Shown piece after piece: positions 19,066 to 26,795 of a stretch of DNA of 64,000 bases. The stretch spans positions 248,001 to 312,000 of the forward strand of contig CAVYZU010000007.1 in the NCBI GenBank assembly GCA_963772965.1, read 5' to 3'. Source of the DNA: AP-15 sp963772965 (GTDB lineage: Bacteria; Pseudomonadota; Alphaproteobacteria; ATCC43930; CGMCC-115725). A program made the position numbers and the translations under genes. Each line of letters opens with the position of its first letter. The stretch's first letter is position 1. Under the pieces are notes generated by a model that was not told where the DNA came from, made no database searches, and saw nothing but the letters and a program-made list of their open reading frames with translations.

Positions 19066-19843
19066 ACGCCGGTTCAGGCCCGTTCGCCGCGCTTGATGCG
19101 ACAATTGCCGCTCCAGGTTCTGCTATGACTGGACTGGCATCTTCCTGCCAGTATTCCCATAGCAAGCTAGCTTGAGCGCGTGACCCGCGAAGAAGATCAA
19201 CGAGGTGCGCGATGCAAGGCTGCCGGATACCGTGGTATTCGATAAACGGGCCTAGCCGCTCGAAACCAAGCCCGAGCCTAGCTAAGATGCGCAACAAGGA
19301 TGGTTCCATTACAGCGGCGAGAACGCTGATCTGGTAATCGCGGCAGATCTTAAGCAGACCACGGAACAGGCCAAAGGTAATGTGCGGAAGGAGCCGCCTC
19401 TCTGCTGAGGTCGGGTTAGCAGGATGATGGGGGAAGCCCATATCCGCGTAGCGCCCATCGGTGTGCCGTCGGCGAAATTCCTTGGAAATGGCGAGGCGTG
19501 AGATTTCCGCCGTCTGATGGAGCGGCAGCTCGCGAAACAGGGCAACCTCCTCTGGGCCCAGGATTCTCTGAATGGGTAGCGCCCTCCCATGACTGGGCTG
19601 CGGCAGGATCAACCGTGCCGTCCCCGCTGCAGCGCCGCTTCCGCGATGAATCAACAGGGTATGGACCGAGCGATCGTCATCATCGTCAATTTCCCGACTG
19701 TCGGGGCAACGTACCGGGTCCTCGAACGAATTCTCAAGGCAGTAAACCTGGTATCGCAGGCGATAGGCGAGCTCCAGCAGAGCCGGGGTGTTTGCGCGAA
19801 CCACATCAAAGTGCTGGTGATAGGAGCCGACAAAATCAGGCAT
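19040..19843 (-). CDS. PEP-CTERM/exosortase-associated N-acyltransferase (FeeM-like), copy A
   Basis: A GNAT-fold acyltransferase of the family found with PEP-CTERM/exosortase systems and related to N-acyl amino acid synthases such as FeeM and, more distantly, LuxI. Diagnostic segments: LAYRLRYQVYCLENSFEDP, an acidic DDDDDRSVHTLLIH, GTARLILPQP, and AEISRLAISKEFRRR. I start at the ATG of 19841-19843 (MPDFVGSYHQHFD), giving 267 residues; upstream extension to 20020 is Arg/Cys-rich and unconserved. The presumed donor is acyl-ACP and the acceptor an amino acid (family knowledge). It converges on prfC with a 26-bp overlap. Base composition is less GC-rich than in the neighbouring core genes. Confidence 0.85.
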   Translation of the reverse strand: MPDFVGSYHQHFDVVRANTPALLELAYRLRYQVYCLENSFEDPVRCPDSREIDDDDDRSVHTLLIHRGSGAAAGTARLILPQPSHGRALPIQRILGPEEVALFRELPLHQTAEISRLAISKEFRRRHTDGRYADMGFPHHPANPTSAERRLLPHITFGLFRGLLKICRDYQISVLAAVMEPSLLRILARLGLGFERLGPFIEYHGIRQPCIAHLVDLLRGSRAQASLLWEYWQEDASPVIAEPGAAIVASSAANGPEPAFSSARGFR

Positions 19844-20260
19844 TGCTCGCCCTGTCGTGACAATCGGCTCGCAAGCGAGCCTTGGCCCCCATCGCGATGT
19901 TCTGCGGGTCGGGTAAAAAATTGGTTTCCAGAGCACGTCACAGCGAGTTGCTGTCCGGTACCATCGCTTTGGTCGAATTATCCCGTACCGGCTAGCGCAA
20001 GCCGATCTATAAGTACTCACGGCCTGGCCTGGTCGCGGATTGAGGCTCTAGGCCGCGCATGTTGCCTGTAAAAGATTCCGACAGGATTGATGTCCACGTC
20101 TGTTAACGCTACCTTATTGAGTGTCCACGATTTTCGAAATCTGTTCCAGGGAACGGAGACCCGAGCACAGCAAGGAGTCTGTTGGTCTTCTTTACAAGCA
20201 GTTTATCCCAACGAGCGGCTTGAGACGACTAACCAATTGTTTACCTTGTCTTCACGGTCC

Positions 20261-20276
20261 TGGCATGCATCATGCA
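20261..20276 (+). promoter_or_regulatory. Candidate sigma-54 (-24/-12) promoter
   Basis: TGGCATGCATCATGCA matches the consensus TGGCACG-N4-TTGCA at ten of twelve defined positions, with GG and GC exactly ten bases apart. It lies 65 bp before the ATG at 20341 of the PEP-CTERM gene. Some PEP-CTERM regulons are known to use sigma-54 with the PrsK/PrsR pair. That it works here is inference. Confidence 0.5.
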
Positions 20277-20340
20277 CGTCAATCGCGAGCTCTACAGGAT
20301 CCCAGTGCCAGCATGGCTGAAACAAGAGGAACCGAGTAAA

Positions 20341-21444
20341 ATGTCGAAAATAGGCAATTGCCTGGTGGTGAGCGCAGTCAGGGCTGCATCGGTAATCGCC
20401 AGCTTGAAATCTGCAGTCGCCACCCTTGCAGGCCTCGACGACCCACATATGCTGCGGCCTCATCACTTTCGGACCAGGCGCGAGGTGTTTAGGGTTAGAG
20501 AGTATTTGCTGGCGATCTCGAGCGGTCTCGTTGTCGCCAGCTTTTGTTACGCTAGTGCCTCGGCTGCCCCCATCGTAGTGACGTGGAACCCAAGCGCGTC
20601 GGTACCACAACTGTCGTCCACTACTGGCCCATTCTCATTCAACGTCGCCACGATCCAAGATTACTCGTCGCTCTACTTAACCCCGACGGGCGTGAACACG
20701 TTTTCGGTAACCGAGTCAGGCTTTATCCCGTTTGTCGCGTTCAACAACGGGGCGATGACCACAACTCCTCCGGCACTTAATAATAGCAGCAATCCGAGCC
20801 CGTTTGGAATTTATGGGGCTTTCACTTCGACCTCTGCCCTAACCTGCGCCGGAGCCGGCGCGGCAAATTGTACTGGCACGATTTCATCGCTTAATCTGAT
20901 GCTGGAGGGCGATCCGGGCTACAATACAGGCTTCTCGTTCAGCTCGACGACCGGCAATCCGGTAGCGACTGACGCCACCGGCAACGATTTTACGTTGGCT
21001 ACCGGTGACCTAGCAAACTGCGGGGCTCCGTCACCGAACTGTCAAAATCAGGTCGGGCTGACGAACGGCGTACCCTCGGCAGCTGTTACAACGACGTTTA
21101 CTCCGGTTGATCCCCTCCAGTCAGGCTTCTTTGTTTCGCCGCCATCAACTGTCACTCTCGATTTGCTCGGCAGTTTTATCAATAGCACGTCGCAAGTGAT
21201 CTGCTACGACAATGTCAGTGGTGCGGACTGCGATGGTGCAGCCTACGGCGGCGCACTTCCAAGCGGTGCTCCGCCGGGTGCTGTTGTTCTATTTCAAATC
21301 GGCAATAGCTTAAGTGGCCTCAACCCCGGCGGCGGCAGCGTGAATTTCATCACAGCGGCTGTTCCGGAGCCGAGTTCCATCGGTCTGTTGGGTCCTGCAC
21401 TGATCGCGATCTTTGCTCTTGGCTGGCGCCGGAAAGCGGTGTGA
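20341..21444 (+). CDS. PEP-CTERM sorting-domain protein
   Basis: A secreted protein with a C-terminal exosortase signal: VPEPSSIGLLGPALIAIFAL then a WRRK cluster, i.e. VPEP motif, transmembrane helix and basic tail. The mature part is rich in Ser, Thr, Asn and Gly with few charges, as usual for these surface or matrix proteins, and has six to eight cysteines, possibly in disulfides. An export signal (REYLLAISSGLVVASFCYAS then ASAA) lies 50-80 residues after the ATG at 20341, so the true start may be later, for example a GTG near 20487. The open frame extends to 20272, but that start falls inside the sigma-54-like promoter. No exosortase is in this window. Confidence 0.85.
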   Translation: MSKIGNCLVVSAVRAASVIASLKSAVATLAGLDDPHMLRPHHFRTRREVFRVREYLLAISSGLVVASFCYASASAAPIVVTWNPSASVPQLSSTTGPFSFNVATIQDYSSLYLTPTGVNTFSVTESGFIPFVAFNNGAMTTTPPALNNSSNPSPFGIYGAFTSTSALTCAGAGAANCTGTISSLNLMLEGDPGYNTGFSFSSTTGNPVATDATGNDFTLATGDLANCGAPSPNCQNQVGLTNGVPSAAVTTTFTPVDPLQSGFFVSPPSTVTLDLLGSFINSTSQVICYDNVSGADCDGAAYGGALPSGAPPGAVVLFQIGNSLSGLNPGGGSVNFITAAVPEPSSIGLLGPALIAIFALGWRRKAV

Positions 21445-21640
21445 GGCTGCGAAAGGAGAAACAAAGAGCAAGGGAAGGGCGACGACAATTAGGGGTCGGC
21501 GGAGCGTGGTGTTCCTTACGCGTACCCAACGACCTCGGCAATCGGCAATCAGCGGTATCTAGGTGTAAGAGAGCCGTGACCAAAACCAACGACCTGATCC
21601 GGCCAACAACTCGTTGATGCTATCCGGCCAATCGATCGGT

Positions 21641-23659
21641 TCACGAAAATGGCGGCAGGTCGTTCTCCAGTAGCTCATTTAGCGAGAGGCGCACCGAGCG
21701 GGATGTGATCCCGTGCGAGGCTGGAACGCCGACGCGCCCGCGAAAGACGATGCGGCAGTGGGTGCTATCCGCTTCGCGGTCGAGCCGCTCTGCCAACTCA
21801 CCGGCCCTGTCGTTTATCCGCCGATCTTCTGTGAAAGCGACATTCTGACGGGCGTATCGGGCGAAGCAGATGGGAGCAATCGTCGGTTGCATCACTAAGC
21901 CGAGCCGTGTCGCCGTTAGCCAGAAGCGCTGGATCGCCTGGCCAATGCTGAGCAGAAAAGGCACGCGCTGCGTCGCTTCCGGTCTTGCTACGGCAAGCAC
22001 GTTGAAGTGGGCCGCTGAGAACAGGCCGGGGATCAGATCCATCTCCAAACGGGCGAGTCCCGTGCCCGTCAAACGGTTTATTGCATGCATTCGCCGCCAG
22101 TCACCCATCGCCCAGCGGGTCATCTGACGCGCCAGCGAATCGAGACCGATCGCGGTGCCAGGGATCCCCGCCGGACTGAAGTTTCGTTCCCAGTCGATAG
22201 TGCGTCGATGGATTTCGAAGGCCTCGGGGATGCGCAAACGAATGTCGGTCGCGCATGCGTTGATCCGCGCAGAGCGCCAGCGTTCAATCCTGCTTTCATG
22301 CCATTGGATCGCGAGCCCGGCGCCGAGCGAATAACTCAATTCGCGTTTTTGCTCAGGAGTGAGGGCGATCAAGCGGTATGGCCGACGGTCCACCGAGCGT
22401 AACGGGACCAGGGCTAGTAACTCATCCGGGACGATTTGAGAGCTCGCCGGTAGATCAACAGCAATCCGGTGGACGCCATCTGCGCGACCGAGATAACGCC
22501 AGCTCATCGAGCGCTCGCAGCCAGAGGCAGCAAGCCGCAGCGTCTCCAAAAGGCAGCCGGAGGAAAGCAATGTCGGTTCGCCGTCGTCGTAGTCGTAAAT
22601 ATCGCCAGGGCACCGGATGTGTACGATTAGCTGTTCGCGATCGACGATTTCGAACCGCCAAGGCTGCAGGTTGTCGCCACTCGGGGCCCAACGAGCGTAA
22701 TCGAGGATCTTCTCCACGTCGGTGGCCGGCGTCGTGCAGGCCTTTTGCTCGATCGTCCGGCCCGACGGCGCTGCGGCGAATTTGCCCGCCAGAGCGATCT
22801 TCAGGCGCTGTACCGGGTTGTTGTTTCCGCCGCGTCGTTTTTTGACGACCCAGCGCCCGCTGTACGCGTCAAAGTGATGGTAGTAGGGAACCGCTCTGAT
22901 CGGGCCGCGGCGGAGCAGAATCTTGATCGCCTCTACCGAGGCTACTGCAGCGCAGAGTTCACATCCCGCTACCGTGGAGGGGCCGCGATGGCCCTGCAGA
23001 TCGACCCGGCTGGGGTCGACCAGAGACCGGCGGTGAAACGCGCTCGGCGCCATCCCCACAAGATAGCTAATATATTGCTGTTGCTCCGACAGCCCGTCCA
23101 GGCGAAACCAGTCCTCGAAGCTCATCCCGCCCGGGACGAAAATCAAAAAGGCGGTCCCCATCCCCAGCGGCGCGGCGTTGATGACCGGGACTCCGAGTTC
23201 GCGGCAGCGCGCGTTAAGTCGACGGCGAATGTCCAATACGAAGAAATCGAGACCATCAATACAGAGATCCGCTCCGGCCAGGAACTCGTCGAGATTTGCC
23301 TCGGTTAGGCCCCCCTCAAAACGCGCGATCCGTAGTTCGGGATTAATGTCCCGCGCCATTTCGGCCATCACCTCGACCTTGGGACGACCGATAGAGGCAA
23401 GTGTTGCGCCGACCTGCCGGTTGAAATTCACCAACTCGAATTTGTCACAATCTGCGATATTGAACTCGCCAATCCCGAAACGGGCCAAGGTCAACAGGTG
23501 GAACCCACCGACCCCTCCCATCCCGGCAATTGCGACGCGTTTGAATCGCAGCGCTTGCTGTTCCCACTGCGTGAGCCAACCGAGGTTGCGGCTAAATGCC
23601 TCTTCATAGACAAATTCTAAATCTGCGCTGACAAGCCGACCCGCCTCTATAATTGTCAC
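21641..23659 (-). CDS. E1-like (ThiF/MoeB) adenylyltransferase fused to a nitroreductase domain
   Basis: A 672-residue two-domain protein. Residues ~35-250 are an E1/ThiF domain: nucleotide loop AGMGGVGG (45-52), ADCDKFELVNFNRQ (69-82, with conserved Asp and the Arg finger) and DGLDFFVLDIRRRLN (135-149). The usual paired zinc CxxC motifs are reduced to one CELC (233-236), and there is no evident thioester Cys in the usual place. From ~313 to the end is a nitroreductase-like flavin domain (YARWAPSGDNLQPWRFEIVD), with the long insertions of the larger NTR subfamilies. Start is the GTG at 23657-23659. The fusion resembles mycobacterial Rv1355c-type proteins as I recall them. It is 200 bp downstream of acyltransferase copy B on the same strand. 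Confidence 0.85.
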   Translation of the reverse strand: MTIIEAGRLVSADLEFVYEEAFSRNLGWLTQWEQQALRFKRVAIAGMGGVGGFHLLTLARFGIGEFNIADCDKFELVNFNRQVGATLASIGRPKVEVMAEMARDINPELRIARFEGGLTEANLDEFLAGADLCIDGLDFFVLDIRRRLNARCRELGVPVINAAPLGMGTAFLIFVPGGMSFEDWFRLDGLSEQQQYISYLVGMAPSAFHRRSLVDPSRVDLQGHRGPSTVAGCELCAAVASVEAIKILLRRGPIRAVPYYHHFDAYSGRWVVKKRRGGNNNPVQRLKIALAGKFAAAPSGRTIEQKACTTPATDVEKILDYARWAPSGDNLQPWRFEIVDREQLIVHIRCPGDIYDYDDGEPTLLSSGCLLETLRLAASGCERSMSWRYLGRADGVHRIAVDLPASSQIVPDELLALVPLRSVDRRPYRLIALTPEQKRELSYSLGAGLAIQWHESRIERWRSARINACATDIRLRIPEAFEIHRRTIDWERNFSPAGIPGTAIGLDSLARQMTRWAMGDWRRMHAINRLTGTGLARLEMDLIPGLFSAAHFNVLAVARPEATQRVPFLLSIGQAIQRFWLTATRLGLVMQPTIAPICFARYARQNVAFTEDRRINDRAGELAERLDREADSTHCRIVFRGRVGVPASHGITSRSVRLSLNELLENDLPPFS

Positions 23660-23859
23660 GATCTCCCGGTCTCCCCAAGTTGTGAAAGCACTGGTTGCCC
23701 GTGCGAGGCACGGTGCAGCGATAGCATGCCAGTCGGCGTCCGATGCACGATGCGATTGTACTCGTAGCGCCAGCTCCGGAGCTCAACACGGCGGCCCGAA
23801 GCTCCAACTGTCTGATCGTAAACGGCCGCGCGTTATCGGAGATCGTGCGTGGCGTTTTG

Positions 23860-24657
23860 TTAATCCGCTCCCAAGAACGCGGTTTCCAGTGTAAACCCAG
23901 CACTCGAACTGCGGGATCCGTTTACGATCTTCCCGAGTTCGGGGTGACAGTGTTTGATGCCCGCAAGCACATCAACCATCGCCGCCCAGCCGGGCTGGCG
24001 AACACCATGGTGATTTACCATCTTACCGAGCGGATGAAACACAATTCCCAGGCGAGCTAGTAATCTTAGAAGAGCGGGCTCCATCATTCCGACGATGTGC
24101 GTGATCCCGCTGCACGCGGTCATCGTGATTACGGCTCGAACAAGCCCATAGGTCAGGAGCTGAACAACGTCAGCACGAGCGCGACCCGCTATTCCCGTAC
24201 ACCCAGAATGCAAATGCCAGCCGTGTTCGATCTGTCGGCGAAACGATTTAGCGACAGCGAAGCGGGAGACTTCTGCCGTGGTCTCTTTGGGTAGGACGGT
24301 TGCGGACCGCTCGCGGGTTCCAAGGACCCCGAACACCGGCAGCTCATCACCGCCGCTGGGTAGGATCAGCCGTACCGTCCCTATCGCCGAGCCTGTCGCG
24401 CGATCGATCAGCAGCGAATGGAGCGAACGATCGTCATCGCAGTCGCGCTCGCGACCATCGGGATAGTCCGCTGCATTTTCGAACCCACGTTCTACGCAGT
24501 AAACTTGAAAGCGTAGGCGAAAGGCCTGATCGACGAGCGACCTCGAATCTGCCGGGACAACTGACAAATATCGATTGAACAGCTCCGAGGTGCTATTTTC
24601 TGTAGCCTCGAAGGGAAACAATCTACTATCTGGTTTGGCAGAAGCCGCGAACAACAT
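23860..24657 (-). CDS. PEP-CTERM/exosortase-associated N-acyltransferase (FeeM-like), copy B
   Basis: Paralogue of the protein at 19040-19843: LVDQAFRLRFQVYCVERGFE, DCDDDRSLHSLLIDRATGSA, GTVRLILP and AEVSRFAVAKSFRRQ align block by block. It has 265 residues from the ATG at 24655-24657, which has GGGAGAAAGG close upstream; an ATG ten codons earlier is possible. It precedes the E1-nitroreductase gene on the same strand with a 200-bp gap. An N-acyl amino acid synthase role is inferred from the family. The two copies have diverged strongly outside the core blocks, so different acyl or amino acid specificity is likely. Confidence 0.85.
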   Translation of the reverse strand: MLFAASAKPDSRLFPFEATENSTSELFNRYLSVVPADSRSLVDQAFRLRFQVYCVERGFENAADYPDGRERDCDDDRSLHSLLIDRATGSAIGTVRLILPSGGDELPVFGVLGTRERSATVLPKETTAEVSRFAVAKSFRRQIEHGWHLHSGCTGIAGRARADVVQLLTYGLVRAVITMTACSGITHIVGMMEPALLRLLARLGIVFHPLGKMVNHHGVRQPGWAAMVDVLAGIKHCHPELGKIVNGSRSSSAGFTLETAFLGAD

Positions 24658-25173
24658 TTGGCCTTTCTCCCTTGTTTTCGGAAACAACCGGACTGGACTA
24701 CTCCGCTCCGCTTGGAAGGAATAGTAGTCGCAGAAATACTTAAGATGCGAGGGAATTAATCCCTTTCTTTTATTGAGTTTTTATTACTGTCGTGAGACTG
24801 GGTTACGGAAATCAGTTTCTTACTGGGAGCACCCTTGCCAGCTATCGTTGAGGTTGCTGTACCAGAAACTCATTTATCCGGTTCGCAAACAGTTAATACC
24901 ATGTCAACCGGCAAAAGTTCCGCCCGTTAGCGGTCAATTTTGAGTCATTAAGGATAACGTGAGGGACAAAATTCACAGGCGCCACGAAATACGGCGCCCA
25001 GTTTTTTTACTCAATAACCGACAATCCTTGGTGCACCCACCGTGAGAAGCCTTGCCCGGGTGTCACACGCCTCTGCCCGCCGCCGGTCGCGCGCGCAACC
25101 GGGCCCAGGCGGGGCCATTTGCCCACGCAATGAGTTGGACGAATTGCGAGCGGGGCGCTCGCCCGGATGCTGT
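24658..25173. other. 516-bp AT-richer intergenic region
   Basis: Upstream region of acyltransferase B and downstream region of an MFS gene. It is clearly lower in GC than the flanking genes, has no convincing reading frame, and carries one terminator-like hairpin (24978-25009). The acyltransferase promoter should lie in its left part, but no clear -35/-10 or sigma-54 site was recognised. Confidence 0.6.
24978..25009 (+). terminator. Terminator-like hairpin with T-run
   Basis: GGCGCC (24978-24983) pairs with GGCGCC (24993-24998) around ACGAAATAC, followed by CCAG and seven T on the plus strand. No plus-strand gene ends here, so it either serves the minus-strand MFS gene as a bidirectional element (AATTTTG follows on that strand) or ends an unannotated plus-strand RNA. 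Confidence 0.55.
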
Positions 25174-26583
25174 TTATGCAAGCGCCGGTGTGCGCTCGGT
25201 GACGGTTTCGAGTTGGCCCACGGTTTCGCGGCCGAACAGCAGCGGGATGAAGGCGCCGATCGTGACCAGGGCGAGGATGGTGCCGAAAAATATCACCGGC
25301 GATCCGACGTGCGGTTCCATCAAAAACGGTGCGGTCACCCCGGAGAAGATGCGACCAACCAACTCGCCAAAGATATGCCCGCGGCCGCGCAGCGCGGTCG
25401 GGAACTGCTCGGCGAGGTAGACGCGGAAGGCGGTCGCGGTGGAGAGCGTGGTGAACCCGGTCATCAACGCGCCAGTCACCATGACGATCGTTGCGTAGTG
25501 GCCCGCGCGATGCGCCATCATCATCAATAGAAGCCCGGGGATCGCGCCGAACATTGCATAGAAGATCGTCCAGCGCCGCCCGATGATTTCCATCAGAAAG
25601 CCGGTGAAGCCTTTTCCCGGGATGCTCGCGGCAAAGGCCAGCGACGTGACGCCAAAGCTCAAACCGACCGCGGCACCCTGATCGACCAAGGCCTTTGGCA
25701 GCAGCACCGAGATCAGAAAAAACGCAGATCCGCAGAAGACGTAGCTGGAAATACCGATAGCGGTCCAGCGCAGTTGGCCGCGAGCAAACAATGCCCGGTA
25801 GGGCGGAAGCTGTTCACGCACCCCCTCGACATTGTCGCCGAGAGCTGCGGCGATGAGTTCCGGCACTCGCGCGCCGGCTCGGCGAATAATTTGGTTGACG
25901 GTGGCGACCGCATCGGCGGTCCGGCCGCGGCGCAGATACCAGCGCGGACTCTCCGGGATCAGGAAATAGATCAGCGCCGGCACAACAAAAAACGCGAGTC
26001 CGCCCGGCAATGCCATCAGCCGGAAGGCATTGGGGTTACCAGCGAATAAACCGCCGACAACCGGCAACACCGTAAACGACGCGGCGAGCGACATCTCGTA
26101 GACCGCGCCAAAGGTGCGCCGGTGCTGCGCCGGCATCAGCTCGGCGGCGATCGGGAATGGCGCTGAGACCGCAAAGCCGCCGCCAAGCCCGGTCAACAGC
26201 CGCAGCGCAATCAGCTGCTCGCCGGTTTGCACCAGCGGGATCAGCAGCGTGAAAAGGGTGATCGCGCCAACTCCGATCAGCATGATCGTCTTGCGGCTAA
26301 AATGGTCGGAGATCGTCGAGCAGATAAAGCCACCGATGCAGATCATCAATGTTGAGGCGATGGCCAGGAAACGGACATCGCCAGGCGTCAGGTGCAAGGG
26401 CTGCTTGGCCAGCACCAGCAGCGAGCCGGTCATGACAAGGTCGTAGCCGTCAATAAAACCGACCAACCCGAGCACGCCGATCACCATCAGGTGATAGGGG
26501 CTGAAAGGGATGCTATCGAGCTTGCGCCCGAGTGTATGGCCGGCCGCATTCGCAGACCGGCTGATTGGGAGAACTTCCGCCAC
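25174..26583 (-). CDS. MFS transporter, AAHS-like (aromatic acid:H+ symporter type), copy 1
   Basis: A major facilitator of 469 residues with about 12 hydrophobic helices. GLVGFIDGYDLVMTGSLLVL is the family's helix-1 segment with the charged D-G-Y-D, and ISDHFSRKTIMLIGVGAI is the loop 2-3 motif. ESPRWYLRRGRTADAVATVN occurs after helix 6, as in sugar/AAHS transporters. I choose the GTG at 26581-26583, which follows GGGAGGTGGCC and yields MAEVLPISRS, matching the paralogue's MAEVRPIIRS; a GTG two codons upstream is also open. Likely imports an organic or aromatic acid with protons. Tandem paralogue of the next gene. Confidence 0.85.
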   Translation of the reverse strand: MAEVLPISRSANAAGHTLGRKLDSIPFSPYHLMVIGVLGLVGFIDGYDLVMTGSLLVLAKQPLHLTPGDVRFLAIASTLMICIGGFICSTISDHFSRKTIMLIGVGAITLFTLLIPLVQTGEQLIALRLLTGLGGGFAVSAPFPIAAELMPAQHRRTFGAVYEMSLAASFTVLPVVGGLFAGNPNAFRLMALPGGLAFFVVPALIYFLIPESPRWYLRRGRTADAVATVNQIIRRAGARVPELIAAALGDNVEGVREQLPPYRALFARGQLRWTAIGISSYVFCGSAFFLISVLLPKALVDQGAAVGLSFGVTSLAFAASIPGKGFTGFLMEIIGRRWTIFYAMFGAIPGLLLMMMAHRAGHYATIVMVTGALMTGFTTLSTATAFRVYLAEQFPTALRGRGHIFGELVGRIFSGVTAPFLMEPHVGSPVIFFGTILALVTIGAFIPLLFGRETVGQLETVTERTPALA

Positions 26584-26736
26584 GGCCACCTCCCAGATTG
26601 GTCGAGCCCGGAGGCGTCACGCGGACCCGCGAGCGAGTGTGGAGCGCGCTCCTCTTATGAGGAGCGAAATCGCCGGCCTGCTATTGTCGCTGGTCGGCAC
26701 CTCTCCACTCACGGCGGCCGCTTACGCCACCAGATC

Positions 26737-26752
26737 GACGTGTTGCTCCTGT
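26737..26752. repeat. Leader repeat unit upstream of MFS copy 1
   Basis: GACGTGTTGCTCCTGT, identical to 28345-28360, lies about 154 bp upstream of the MFS copy 1 start. Flanking bases (CGGCGACGG and GGGCGACGG) are also alike, showing that the duplication unit reached into the 5' region. Confidence 0.7.
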
Positions 26753-26795
26753 TCCGGCGACGGTTTTTCCGTCTGCTTCTTTCGTTCCAGCGCCG

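Noticed and set aside
20087..20339. Two short plus-strand frames before the PEP-CTERM gene
   Set aside because: No ribosome-binding site or family match, and both overlap the sigma-54-like promoter.
21597..21631. Direct repeat ATCCGGCCAA 25 bp apart between the PEP-CTERM and E1-NTR genes
   Set aside because: Two short copies only; likely chance, no attachment-site or operator context.
24750..24770. AGGGA...TCCCT hairpin followed by T-rich sequence upstream of acyltransferase B
   Set aside because: Stem of only four or five pairs in AT-rich DNA; too weak to call a terminator.
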